Shown here: positions 52,976 to 61,474 of the stretch, piece after piece | Layout: each line of letters begins with the position of its first letter | How positions within the stretch are numbered: position 1 is the stretch's first letter | From: an uncultured Sulfurimonas sp. | GTDB taxonomy: Bacteria > Campylobacterota > Campylobacteria > Campylobacterales > Sulfurimonadaceae | Length of the DNA stretch: 64,000 nucleotides | Assembly (NCBI RefSeq): GCF_963662755.1 | Contig: NZ_OY759725.1 | Span: 2,121,781-2,185,780, forward strand | Direction: 5' to 3' | Notes under the pieces: model-generated | What the model was told of the DNA's origin: nothing | What the model saw: the letters and a program-made list of their open reading frames with translations, nothing else | The model's database searches: none | Made by a program: the position numbers and the translations under genes

Positions 52976-52990
52976 TGATAATTAATATCA
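52976..52990. promoter_or_regulatory. Fur box upstream of the ABC transporter operon
   Basis: A 7-1-7 palindrome matching the Fur consensus TGATAATNATTATCA at 13 of 14 defined positions, 40 bp before the start of the substrate-binding protein gene. Together with the box at 52910 it marks a bidirectional iron-controlled region. Confidence 0.75.
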
Positions 52991-53030
52991 TTACTGATAG
53001 TATTCTAAAATATATTTAAAAGGAAAAAAA

Positions 53031-54020
53031 ATGAAAAAGATATTTTATGCTTTTTTACTCTCTCTTGTTACTTTAATGGCTCCAGCATCTGCGGATGAAA
53101 AAATAGATAAAATAGTTATTGCAGGACCGTTTGCATCTGTTTCTCATCCTTTACTACATATGATAGAGCGAGCTGCTTTAAAAGATGTTGCAAAAGAAGT
53201 GGAGTTTAGACTTTGGAAAAATCCTGATGAACTTCGTGCTATTGTTATAAAAGGAGATGTTGATTTTGTTGCAATCCCTACAAATACAGCAGCTATACTT
53301 AATAACAAAGGAATTGATATAAAACTCTTAAATGTTTCTATTTGGGGTGTTCTTGGCATGATTAGTAGAGATGAAACACTAAAGAGTTTAAAAGACTATA
53401 AAGGTAAAAAGATAGCAGTTCCTTTTCGTGCAGATATGCCCGACATAGTATTTAAACAACTTCTTAAAAAACAAGGCTTAGATCCTAAAAAAGATTTTGA
53501 TTTAGTTTATGTGAGTTCACCTGTAGATGCTATGCAGATGCTAATTTTAAGACGAGTTGATCACGCACTTTTAGCAGAACCTGCGATTTCAATGGCTCTT
53601 CGTAAAACAAAATCATTTCCAGTAAAGTTGATAGCACCAGATTTATATAGAAGTGTTGATTTGCAAGAAGAGTGGGCTAGGGTTTACAATACTGACAGTA
53701 GTGTTCCTCAAGCTGGTATGGCAGTACTAGGTCACATGACAAATAAAAAAGTTATCTCTCGCTTTTTACAAGAGTATGATAAATCATTACAATGGTATAT
53801 GTCTCATCCTAAAGAAGCAGGAAAGCTTGTAGCTAGTAAGATTGACTTACTAAGCGAAGATGGTGTGGCAGACTCTGTTGCTCATGTAAATTTAAAAAGT
53901 GTTACAGCAGTAGATGCAAAAGAAAAGATGGAATTTTTCTTCAATATATTAAAAGAAGAAGATCCTAAAAGTATTGGTGGTAAACTTCCACAAGAAAGTT
54001 TTTATTATAAAGAGGATTAA
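53031..54020 (+). CDS. ABC transporter substrate-binding protein (NitT/TauT type)
   Basis: 329 residues. The signal peptide (about 1-21, ending ASA) is followed by a periplasmic binding domain of the NMT1/SsuA-like class, with IKGDVDFVAIPTNTAAIL, KDYKGKKIAVPFRADMPDIVF and LILRRVDHALLAEPA. Relatives bind nitrate, sulfonates or thiamine precursors; the ligand here is unknown. The strong Fur box upstream implies an iron-linked substrate. It abuts the permease gene. Confidence 0.87.
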   Translation: MKKIFYAFLLSLVTLMAPASADEKIDKIVIAGPFASVSHPLLHMIERAALKDVAKEVEFRLWKNPDELRAIVIKGDVDFVAIPTNTAAILNNKGIDIKLLNVSIWGVLGMISRDETLKSLKDYKGKKIAVPFRADMPDIVFKQLLKKQGLDPKKDFDLVYVSSPVDAMQMLILRRVDHALLAEPAISMALRKTKSFPVKLIAPDLYRSVDLQEEWARVYNTDSSVPQAGMAVLGHMTNKKVISRFLQEYDKSLQWYMSHPKEAGKLVASKIDLLSEDGVADSVAHVNLKSVTAVDAKEKMEFFFNILKEEDPKSIGGKLPQESFYYKED

Positions 54021-54803
54021 ATGAAATTTGCTTTAAAGATTATAAAAGATTTTCCAACTTATCTTTGGAGTGGTTGGGGTGCTATAGCTTCTATATTGCT
54101 TTTTATCGCTTTGTGGGATATGGGAAATCAAGTTTATGGTGATTTGGTTTTACCATCACCATTAGAGACATTTAACACTCTCTTTGCAATGCTTCAAGAT
54201 GAGTCTGTTATAGCTGAGATTAAAACTACTTTGTATCGTGCATCTATAGGTTTTGGCATCTCTTTACTTGTGGGAACATCTCTTGGACTTATTGCTGGTT
54301 TCTTTGTAACAGCATCTATGATGAGTCGCCCTATAGTAACTATCTTAGTTGGTATGCCACCTATCGCGTGGATTGTTTTAGCAATGATTTGGTTTGGTAT
54401 GGGAGATGAAACTGTTATTTTTACAGTTATAGTTGCATCTTTTCCTATCATATTTGTTGGAGCTTTGCAAGGAACTCGTACACTTGATGGTGATCTAAAA
54501 GAGATGGCTGAGAGTTTTAAGTTGCCTTGGTATATGAAGTTTTTTGATGTATATTTTCCGCATATTTTCTCTTATGTTTTTCCTGCGTGGGTAAGTGGTC
54601 TTGGTATGGCTTGGAAGATAGTTGTTATGGCTGAACTTCTTGCTACAAGTGATGGTATCGGTGCATCTTTAGCAGTTGCTAGAAGTCAGTTAGATACACC
54701 AACTGCTTTAGCTTTAGTTGTTATTATGATTGGTTCACTTATGTTTGTTGAGTATATTATTTTAGAGCCGATTAAAAGAGAGGTTGAGTTATGGAGAGAT
54801 TAG
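54021..54803 (+). CDS. ABC transporter permease (NitT/TauT type)
   Basis: 260 residues with about six membrane helices and the cytosolic EAA-type loop around MAESFKLPWYMKFFDVYFPHIF (glycine of the canonical loop not obvious). It belongs with the binding protein before it and the ATPase after it. The ATPase start overlaps its 3' end by 13 nt. Confidence 0.88.
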   Translation: MKFALKIIKDFPTYLWSGWGAIASILLFIALWDMGNQVYGDLVLPSPLETFNTLFAMLQDESVIAEIKTTLYRASIGFGISLLVGTSLGLIAGFFVTASMMSRPIVTILVGMPPIAWIVLAMIWFGMGDETVIFTVIVASFPIIFVGALQGTRTLDGDLKEMAESFKLPWYMKFFDVYFPHIFSYVFPAWVSGLGMAWKIVVMAELLATSDGIGASLAVARSQLDTPTALALVVIMIGSLMFVEYIILEPIKREVELWRD

Positions 54804-55528
54804 AAGTAAAAAATCTTAATCATCATTTTGGTTTTACAGAGATACTTAGAGATATAAACTTTACATTAAATAAGGGTGAAGTTTTGTCAGTTGTTGGTCC
54901 TAGTGGCGGAGGAAAAACTACTCTTATGCATCTATGTGCTGATTTGCTAGATGTTGAAGAGGGAAGTGTTACAAACACATTTACAAGTAGTTCTTTTGCT
55001 TTTCAAGAGTCGCGTCTTCTGCCTTGGAAAAATGTTATAGATAATATCGCTTTAGGTCTTTTGGCAATAGGCGAGAAAAAAAGTATAGCTATAAAAAAAT
55101 CTCAAGAGATAGCCTTAAGATTTGGGCTTGATGAAGATGATTTTGACAAGTTTCCAAAAGATTTGAGTGGAGGAATGAAGCAAAGAGTTAGTTTTGCAAG
55201 AGCATTAGTTGTAAAACCTTCACTACTTTTTCTTGATGAGCCATTTTCTGCTTTAGATATTGGACTTAAAAAAGAGTTGCAAAGCATTTTGATAGACTTG
55301 ATAAATAAAAAAGAGATAAGCATACTTTTTATCACGCATGATTTAATGGAAGCCATAAGATTAAGCGATGAGATACTTCTTTTAAAAGCAGACCCTGGAC
55401 ATATTGTAAAGAAATTTTCTTATGAACTTCCACAAGCTCAAAGAGATGATAAATATGTTTATGGTGAGAGTGCAAAAATATTACAAGATGCACAAATAAT
55501 AGACACATTTGAATTGGAGTTAAAATAA
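54791..55528 (+). CDS. ABC transporter ATP-binding protein (NitT/TauT type)
   Basis: 245 residues. Walker A is GPSGGGKTTL, the Q loop is in FAFQESRLLPW, the signature is LSGGMKQRVSFARAL and Walker B is LLFLDEPFSALD, followed by the switch histidine in FITHD. It powers the transporter formed by the two preceding genes. Its stop overlaps the nnrS start (TAATG). Confidence 0.93.
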   Translation: MERLEVKNLNHHFGFTEILRDINFTLNKGEVLSVVGPSGGGKTTLMHLCADLLDVEEGSVTNTFTSSSFAFQESRLLPWKNVIDNIALGLLAIGEKKSIAIKKSQEIALRFGLDEDDFDKFPKDLSGGMKQRVSFARALVVKPSLLFLDEPFSALDIGLKKELQSILIDLINKKEISILFITHDLMEAIRLSDEILLLKADPGHIVKKFSYELPQAQRDDKYVYGESAKILQDAQIIDTFELELK

Positions 55529-56760
55529 TGGAAGAAAAATTACACGCTACAAATCACTATTTACATTATCCTGATGAAAAGAATGTTCCTACATATTTAG
55601 CATATGGTTTTAGACCTGTTTTTTTACTTTTAGCTCCATATATGATAATAAGTATGATTTTATGGGGATTAGTTTGGAGTGGTATCATAAGTATTCCTTT
55701 TATGGATGATACTCTTACTTGGCATGTTTATGAGATGCTATTTGGTATCTTGACTGCTGGAATTATGGCATTTTTAACTACAGGTATTCCGGAGCTTTTC
55801 CCAGGAATGATTCCTTTTATTGGTAAAAGACTAAAGTATATTATGATACTTTGGATAGCTGGTAGAGTAGGATTTTGGTTTATTGATTATCTTGGTGTTT
55901 ATATAGTAGCAGCTCTCAATCTCTCAATGCTTGCTTGGCTTATATGGTTTGCAAAAGATGCAGTTTTAGATAAACTCCAACGTCATGCATCTCTAGGTTA
56001 TGCTTTAGTGGCAATACTTATTATAGAGAGTTGGTTCTTTGCATCTAAAGCAGGTTTTGCATCTACAGATTCTATGACTATTTTAAAAGTTGCGATTGGT
56101 GCTATTGTTGTTCTTATCCTTTTAGCTTTAAGACGCGTTAATATGGAAGCTGTAAATGAACTTATGGAAGATAAGGGCATCGATGATATCTATGTATCTC
56201 GTCCGCCAAAAACAAATCTTGCTATATTCGCAGTCATTGTTTTTACTACGGTTGAGTTTTTATATCCTCAAAATTCAGCTTTAGGTTGGTTAGGTTTAGC
56301 AACTGGAGCATCTATTCTTGGCATAACAGCCGATTACGCTTTAAAAGATGAGTTTATATTAAACCAACCATATGTTTTGTACTTGGCATCTATCTTTGTG
56401 ATGTTTGCTTTGGGTTATGGTTTTATAGGTTGGGATATTTTAAATCCAAATATAGATGCTATTAATCATTTTAGACACTTTATTACAAGTGGTGCAATTG
56501 GACTTTCTTATATTATAGTTATGATTATTATAGGATGGATTCATACAGGGCGACACTTAACATCAAATATCTATACGCATCTGATGATAATACTTATAAT
56601 TGTAGCTACACTTATGAGAAGTTTGATACCATTTTTTGAAGAATATATGAGCGAATTATATCTTTACTCTTCTATAATTTGGACTATACCTTTTATGTTA
56701 TATATAAAAGTATTTTTCTCATTTTTGCTAGCTCCAAGAGCAGATGGTATTAAAGGTTAA
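55528..56760 (+). CDS. nnrS: NnrS-family membrane protein
   Basis: 410 residues with about twelve membrane helices. The start region YLAYGFRPVFLLLAPY and the histidine motif TWHVYEMLFG are typical of NnrS, haem- and copper-containing proteins linked to nitric oxide and nitrosative stress. Later histidines in INHFRHFITSGAIG and IGWIHTGRHL fit metal ligation. It is translationally coupled to the ABC ATPase gene, an unusual partner. The last 120 nt are duplicated beyond the insertion sequence, but this copy is complete. Confidence 0.87.
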   Translation: MEEKLHATNHYLHYPDEKNVPTYLAYGFRPVFLLLAPYMIISMILWGLVWSGIISIPFMDDTLTWHVYEMLFGILTAGIMAFLTTGIPELFPGMIPFIGKRLKYIMILWIAGRVGFWFIDYLGVYIVAALNLSMLAWLIWFAKDAVLDKLQRHASLGYALVAILIIESWFFASKAGFASTDSMTILKVAIGAIVVLILLALRRVNMEAVNELMEDKGIDDIYVSRPPKTNLAIFAVIVFTTVEFLYPQNSALGWLGLATGASILGITADYALKDEFILNQPYVLYLASIFVMFALGYGFIGWDILNPNIDAINHFRHFITSGAIGLSYIIVMIIIGWIHTGRHLTSNIYTHLMIILIIVATLMRSLIPFFEEYMSELYLYSSIIWTIPFMLYIKVFFSFLLAPRADGIKG

Positions 56761-56786
56761 ACACACTACTTAGTTAGTGTGTTTAA
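56757..56786. terminator. Terminator of nnrS (copy in left repeat)
   Basis: Perfect 12-nt arms close a 6-nt loop across the nnrS stop codon. An identical copy lies at 58667-58696 in the right repeat and serves the end of the phosphatase gene. Before the IS arrived it was one bidirectional terminator between convergent genes. Confidence 0.8.
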
Positions 56787-56838
56787 AGTGCTATCTTTAC
56801 CTTCATTTCTAGGTTTATACTCTATAAGAAAGTCGCCT
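56766..56838 (-). pseudogene. 3' fragment of the phosphatase-like gene (duplicated)
   Basis: The left repeat carries the last 73 nt of the phosphatase-like gene, including the stop codon, on the minus strand. It lacks any start and is cut off by the IS left end. The complete gene is at 58676-59293. Confidence 0.85.
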
Positions 56839-58550
56839 CCTAAGTTTCTCACTTTTTAAAACCAACTTTGTACTTTCCCTAAATTAAGGGCTTTATTAAG
56901 GGTCTAAAGTCTGAATCAGGGTGTCCCAAGTCCTAAATTGCTAATATTTCACTATGTTTATTCGTAAAAAGAAAAATAAAAGTGGTAGTATCAGTATTCA
57001 GATTATCTCTAAAAATAGTGGCAGGTATAAAGTAGTTGAGACTATTGGTTGTAGTTCAGATGAAAGTGAAGTTCAACATTTACTAGAAAAAGCCGACGAA
57101 AGACTACTAGAGCTAGAACCAAACCTATTTGATTTTATAGAGTACCAAACTAAAAAACAAAAGCTTACCAATAAAGATATGAGAGTAGTTGGCGATGAGC
57201 TTATATTTGGCAAGGTTTTTAAAGATATTGGATGCTCAAATATCTCATTTAGCAAAATAAAAGATAAAGATATATTTAAAGCCTTAGTGATTTCAAGATT
57301 ACTCTATCCTGGAAGTAAACTTTACTTGATTGATTATTATCATATCTATAAAAAACAAAAGATTGATAAAAATAAAATCTATAGATTCTTAGATAATATC
57401 TATAAAGATGACTTAAAGGCACAAATAGAACAATGCATTTTTAATCACACTAAAAAAATAATGGATAATATTATCACAGTTACTTTTTATGATGTAACAA
57501 CACTTTACTTTGAGAGTGAGAGTGAAGACGATCTAAGACGCATAGGTTTTTCCAAAGAGGGCAAACTAGCCCGTCCTCAGATACAACTAGGACTATTTAC
57601 TACACTACAAGGATATCCACTCTCATATGAAGTATATGAGGGTAACAAGTATGAAGGGCATACTTTAGTTGATATTTTAAAAAAGTTTCAAACAAAGTTT
57701 AATCTAAATGACAAACCGATAGTAGTAGCTGATAGAGGGATGTTAAACAATGATAATATAGCTTATTTAGAAAACAATAACTATAAATATATCCTTGCTG
57801 CTAAAATTAAAAACATATCAAATGATTTAAAAGAGCAAATATCAAACTTAGCTTTTTTAGATGATGGGACTATCCACACTCTTACGATAGATAAAGAGAT
57901 AAAATATAAAGATGCTGATGGTGAAAAACAGACTATACAAGTCAAACAAAGACTAGTTCTAACATACTCATCAAAAAGAGCAAAAAAAGATAAATATACA
58001 AGAGATAAGGCATTAGAGAAGATTGAAGCTAAACTATCTAAGAGTATCACTAAAAGTGATTTAAAGCTATCTTACTATGCAAAATATTTAGATATAGATG
58101 AGAAGTGTGATATCAAATATAAACTTAACCCTAGAAAGATTTTAAATGATGAAAAGCTTGATGGTATAAAGGGATTTATTACAAATGACTTTACATTAAA
58201 AGCAGATGATGTAATTGCTCATTATCAAAACCAATATGATGTTGAAAAAGCATTTAGAATCTCTAAAACAGACTTAAAAATAAGACCAATTTATCATAGA
58301 CTAGAAACTAGAATAAAAGCTCATATCTTAATATCATTTGTATCTTACGCAATATATAAAGAGTTTGAGAGAAAAATAAAACTATCACAACTTGATGTAA
58401 AGTTCAAACTTACATTTGACTATATAAAAACTATGTATGGCTATAAGACAATGTTTGGAGTAGAACCTTTAGAAATGGATGAAATTCAGCAAAAAATCTA
58501 TGATGCTGTGTACTCAAAGTGAAAATATGGGTGTCCTATGAGAAACTCAG
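56839..58550 (+). mobile_element. IS1634-type insertion sequence
   Basis: A 1712-bp element containing one transposase gene. The ends are imperfect inverted repeats: CTAAGTTTCTCA on the left (from 56840) against CTGAGTTTCTCA read inward from the right end (58550), 11 of 12 matching. It is flanked by the perfect 198-bp direct repeat. The one-base ambiguity at 56839 leaves the exact left end uncertain. IS1634 of Mycoplasma mycoides is known to make long, variable target duplications, which fits. Confidence 0.88.
56954..58522 (+). CDS. IS1634-family DDE transposase
   Basis: 522 residues, apparently intact. The fold resembles IS4-superfamily transposases: D180 in TFYDVTTLYFE, D260 in VVADRGML and E431 in QYDVEKAFR, followed by an IS4-type K seven residues on. 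An all-beta insertion precedes the last acidic residue. The start MFIRKKKNKSG with an early ETIG motif is typical of the IS1634/IS1549 group. Only one copy is present in the window. The coding style is similar to that of neighbouring genes, so no foreign composition is obvious. Confidence 0.93.
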   Translation: MFIRKKKNKSGSISIQIISKNSGRYKVVETIGCSSDESEVQHLLEKADERLLELEPNLFDFIEYQTKKQKLTNKDMRVVGDELIFGKVFKDIGCSNISFSKIKDKDIFKALVISRLLYPGSKLYLIDYYHIYKKQKIDKNKIYRFLDNIYKDDLKAQIEQCIFNHTKKIMDNIITVTFYDVTTLYFESESEDDLRRIGFSKEGKLARPQIQLGLFTTLQGYPLSYEVYEGNKYEGHTLVDILKKFQTKFNLNDKPIVVADRGMLNNDNIAYLENNNYKYILAAKIKNISNDLKEQISNLAFLDDGTIHTLTIDKEIKYKDADGEKQTIQVKQRLVLTYSSKRAKKDKYTRDKALEKIEAKLSKSITKSDLKLSYYAKYLDIDEKCDIKYKLNPRKILNDEKLDGIKGFITNDFTLKADDVIAHYQNQYDVEKAFRISKTDLKIRPIYHRLETRIKAHILISFVSYAIYKEFERKIKLSQLDVKFKLTFDYIKTMYGYKTMFGVEPLEMDEIQQKIYDAVYSK

Positions 58551-58670
58551 GAATATATGAGCGAATTATATCTTTACTCTTCTATAATTTGGACTATACC
58601 TTTTATGTTATATATAAAAGTATTTTTCTCATTTTTGCTAGCTCCAAGAGCAGATGGTATTAAAGGTTAA
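58551..58670 (+). pseudogene. 3' fragment of nnrS (duplicated)
   Basis: The right repeat carries the last 120 nt of nnrS with its stop codon. It has no start and is cut by the IS right end. The complete gene ends at 56760. Confidence 0.85.
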
Positions 58671-58748
58671 ACACACTACTTAGTTAGTGTGTTTAAAGTG
58701 CTATCTTTACCTTCATTTCTAGGTTTATACTCTATAAGAAAGTCGCCT
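58551..58748. repeat. 198-bp direct repeat, right copy
   Basis: Perfect copy of 56641-58838's left partner at 56641-56838. It holds a 120-nt 3' fragment of nnrS, the shared terminator (58667-58696) and the functional end of the phosphatase-like gene. The copies have not diverged, pointing to recent insertion or gene conversion. Confidence 0.95.
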
Positions 58749-59293
58749 TTTGATCTTCCTTTTGAAAAGCTACTTCTATATCCAAAACCCTCAACCATAA
58801 ATCTAGTTTTTTGTCTTGCATCTTCATTGCTCCAATCTTCATACTCAACTCTATAAAGAGCACTATACATTTGAGCTCTTCCTGTTCCGTGGTAGCAGTG
58901 TATTAAAACAGGGTAATTGTTTTTGTCATCTAGTACTTCAAAAAACTTAGTTAGTGTCTTTTTTGATGGAACTTGAGCTGATGGAATATGTACATGATTT
59001 ATATTTAGGTTATTTTTTTTGTTTATCTCACTTATTGTTTTATCTTCTAAGTCAACATGAGCTTGTTTACCAGGATTTAGTCTATCTTGAACTCCTGGAT
59101 CTATCAAATCTATAACTGTTTTTATCTTGTTATCTACTAAAAAACTCTCTAGCTTTTCAGGTTTGATAAGTCCTGATTTATAAACCTTGTCTTTACTTAT
59201 CTCTTCAAAACGATAGTTAAAATGTACATGGTAAACATAGTAAGTGGCAATTGCTACAACTACAACAAGTAGTGATTTTAGTATTTTTTTCAT
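58676..59293 (-). CDS. Membrane-anchored protein-tyrosine/dual-specificity phosphatase-like protein
   Basis: 205 residues. An N-terminal hydrophobic helix (about 5-21) anchors a domain with the cysteine-phosphatase signature HCYHGTGR (C133, R139, C-x5-R) and a possible general-acid aspartate upstream. The gene is complete because the IS target duplication restored its last 73 nt. The substrate is unknown; bacterial relatives act on phosphoproteins or phosphoinositides. It overlaps the nitrilase-fold gene by 4 nt and was originally convergent with nnrS. Confidence 0.85.
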   Translation of the reverse strand: MKKILKSLLVVVVAIATYYVYHVHFNYRFEEISKDKVYKSGLIKPEKLESFLVDNKIKTVIDLIDPGVQDRLNPGKQAHVDLEDKTISEINKKNNLNINHVHIPSAQVPSKKTLTKFFEVLDDKNNYPVLIHCYHGTGRAQMYSALYRVEYEDWSNEDARQKTRFMVEGFGYRSSFSKGRSKGDFLIEYKPRNEGKDSTLNTLTK

Positions 59294-60084
59294 AATTCTC
59301 TCTTTTTTATTATTTCTTTAAAGCCCCAAGAACGTCTAGCTCTTATGACATCTGTATGGTTCATATCTACTATCATTAACTCTTCTTTATTTCCTAGATG
59401 CTCCAATAATTCACCATTTGGAGATGCTAAAAGCGAATCTCCATAAAACTTCCATGTAAACTCTTTGTCCTTATATTCGCCTATACGATTTGCTCTTAAA
59501 ATATAGCAGTTATGAACAAAAGCACGAGATAATATAAGGTTTTTCCATCTCTCATAAGAGTCAAAAGTAGATACACTTGGTAGTAAGATGCAGTCTATAT
59601 TTTTACTTGAGAGTTGAGCAAATATTTCATCAAAATGAAGTTCAAATCCACTCATTATCGCAAACTTAAATCCATCTACTTTAAAAACAAGAGGAGACTC
59701 TATACTCTGTGCATCGTTTGCAAAGAATTTTTCTTCATTCCAATGTGCATAATTTATAAGGAGTTGTTGTTGATAATAAGCAGTAGAAGAGGGTGCAAAT
59801 TTTGCGATAGTTTTGTATACTTTTTGTTTTTTAACGATAACAAGCGGAGCAATAATTGTCATATTGTAAGTTGTTGACAACTCTCTTAATACCTTACTTT
59901 GGTGCTCAGCTTGTTCTTCTATCATAGAAACAGACAGCGTTTCTAAGACCTTAAAAAATGGATTTAAAATATATTCACCAAGAAGGAGAATTTTTACACC
60001 TTTGTTGTGTGCTATACGAATGAAGTTGTAAAGTTTTGTACTACTCATACCTTGAGCATTAAGTTGTAGTACTGCACAACGCAT
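59290..60084 (-). CDS. Carbon-nitrogen hydrolase (nitrilase) fold protein, probably inactive
   Basis: 264 residues of the nitrilase superfamily fold, with the start RCAVLQLNAQ and the glutamate E37 in LLGEY retained. The catalytic lysine of the usual K-x-H is replaced (N111-Y112-A113-H114), and the nucleophile loop that normally reads CYD or CEDxRFPE reads SGFELHF, with glycine (G146) at the cysteine position. It is therefore probably a pseudoenzyme or works by another chemistry. It overlaps xseB by 1 nt upstream and the phosphatase by 4 nt downstream, so the genes are co-transcribed. Confidence 0.8.
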   Translation of the reverse strand: MRCAVLQLNAQGMSSTKLYNFIRIAHNKGVKILLLGEYILNPFFKVLETLSVSMIEEQAEHQSKVLRELSTTYNMTIIAPLVIVKKQKVYKTIAKFAPSSTAYYQQQLLINYAHWNEEKFFANDAQSIESPLVFKVDGFKFAIMSGFELHFDEIFAQLSSKNIDCILLPSVSTFDSYERWKNLILSRAFVHNCYILRANRIGEYKDKEFTWKFYGDSLLASPNGELLEHLGNKEELMIVDMNHTDVIRARRSWGFKEIIKKREL

Positions 60085-60272
60085 TATGTGTTCTTTATTT
60101 CGTTAATTTTTATAACTGCATCTTCGAGTAATTTTTGTGCAGATTCTAACTCTTTCATCCCTTTTTCATAAGCTTTTACACTGTTTTGAAGTGTAATTTC
60201 TGGGTTCATAAGAGTCTCTAAAGTTTTTTTTGCATTTTCAAGTTTTGCTTCAAAATCTTCTGTTTTACTCAT
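60084..60272 (-). CDS. xseB: Exodeoxyribonuclease VII small subunit
   Basis: A 62-residue two-helix protein with the XseB pattern FEAKLENAKKTLETLMNPEI and LQNSVKAYEKGMKELESAQ. It binds the XseA large subunit, which is not in this window, to digest single-stranded DNA. It overlaps metX by 8 nt and abuts the nitrilase-fold gene. Confidence 0.94.
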   Translation of the reverse strand: MSKTEDFEAKLENAKKTLETLMNPEITLQNSVKAYEKGMKELESAQKLLEDAVIKINEIKNT

Positions 60273-61377
60273 TTAGTGCGTCCTTTACATAATCTTTAAA
60301 TTTATCTAGTTCAACTAAAAATCCATCATGTCCATAATCACTATCAACGTCCATATAGTTATAGTTTTCATAACCTATTTTACTAAGCGTGTCAGCTATA
60401 ACTTTCATCTCTGTATTTTTAAATAATAAATCATTTTTAAAGCTAATGAGATGCATCTTAGCCGTTACTTTTTTTAGAGCTTCACTCAAAGAGTCAAAAC
60501 CACGAGCCAAATCAAAAATATTTATAGCTTTTGTAATGTAAAGATATGCCAATGGGTCAAACCATTTTGTAAAGTTATAACCATTGTATTCTAGGTATGA
60601 TTCAACTTGAAATTTCCCAAAAAGTTCATAAAGACCATCTGTTCTTTTGTACTCTCTATCAAATTTTTTTGCCATTGATTCATGAGATAAAAAACTAATA
60701 TGCCCAGCCATACGACCAACTGCCATACCAGATAATCCTTGCTCTTTTATAACTTCAGGGTCATAGTAGCCTTGTTTAAAATCAGGGTCTTTTAGTATTG
60801 ATTCTTGAGCGACTTTGTTAAAGGCTATAGCCCATGGTTGAGTTGCGTGAGTAGCTGCCATAGAGATGATTTTATCTGCAAAGTTTGGATAGTGAATGGC
60901 AAACTGAAGAGCTTGCATCCCACCCATAGAACCACCGACAATAGCGTGAACTCTGTGGATATTTAATCTATCAAAAAGAATACGTTGAGCTTTTACCATA
61001 TCTTTTATAGTTACAACGGGAAATTTATAACGATAATGGTCATGATGAGGATGTTGCATACTCATAGGACCAGTTGAGCCAAAACAACTACCTATGACAT
61101 TTGAGCATATTACAAAATATTTGTCCGTATCTATGGCTTTACCTGAACCTATAAGCCCATCCCACCAACCAGCTTTTGTTTCCTCTTCATAAACACCTGC
61201 ACAATGGTGTGAACCTGTAAGTGCATGACAAATTACAACTACATTACTTTTGTCTTCGTTTAGCTCTCCATAAGTTTCGTAAGTAATGTCATAAGGTTCT
61301 AAAATACGACCGCTTTCAAGGTAGAGAGGATTAGTAAAGTGTTGAGTATGTGTTTGTAGATTTAAGGGCAACTTCAA
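60265..61377 (-). CDS. metX: Homoserine O-acetyltransferase
   Basis: A 370-residue alpha/beta-hydrolase acyltransferase that makes O-acetylhomoserine. It has ICHALTGSHHCAG for the oxyanion region, the nucleophile elbow VGGSMGGMQAL, and the C-terminal aspartate and histidine in DSDYGHDGFL. The family cannot be split into acetyl and succinyl specificity with certainty by eye. The neighbouring O-acetylhomoserine sulfhydrylase supports acetyl. It is followed by xseB. Confidence 0.95.
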   Translation of the reverse strand: MKLPLNLQTHTQHFTNPLYLESGRILEPYDITYETYGELNEDKSNVVVICHALTGSHHCAGVYEEETKAGWWDGLIGSGKAIDTDKYFVICSNVIGSCFGSTGPMSMQHPHHDHYRYKFPVVTIKDMVKAQRILFDRLNIHRVHAIVGGSMGGMQALQFAIHYPNFADKIISMAATHATQPWAIAFNKVAQESILKDPDFKQGYYDPEVIKEQGLSGMAVGRMAGHISFLSHESMAKKFDREYKRTDGLYELFGKFQVESYLEYNGYNFTKWFDPLAYLYITKAINIFDLARGFDSLSEALKKVTAKMHLISFKNDLLFKNTEMKVIADTLSKIGYENYNYMDVDSDYGHDGFLVELDKFKDYVKDALNE

Positions 61378-61440
61378 GCTCTCCGTAAAATAATTGTGTT
61401 ATTTTAGCGAAAATGACTTAATACTAATTTTATTGAGAAT

Positions 61441-61465
61441 AAAAGGGCAAAGTAGATGCCCTTTT
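61441..61465 (-). terminator. Terminator of metY
   Basis: Perfect 9-nt arms (AAAAGGGCA and its complement) close a 7-nt loop 10 nt after the metY stop. On the minus strand the second arm ends in TTTT. Confidence 0.82.
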
Positions 61466-61474
61466 GTAGCTTAT

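Larger units (their letters stand above)
56641..56838. repeat. 198-bp direct repeat, left copy (target duplication of the IS)
   Basis: Identical by eye to 58551-58748 over 198 bases, ending sharply on both sides. It holds the last 120 nt of nnrS, the nnrS/phosphatase terminator and the final 73 nt of the phosphatase-like gene. The offset is 1910 bp. Its position at the IS ends marks it as a duplicated target. Confidence 0.95.
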
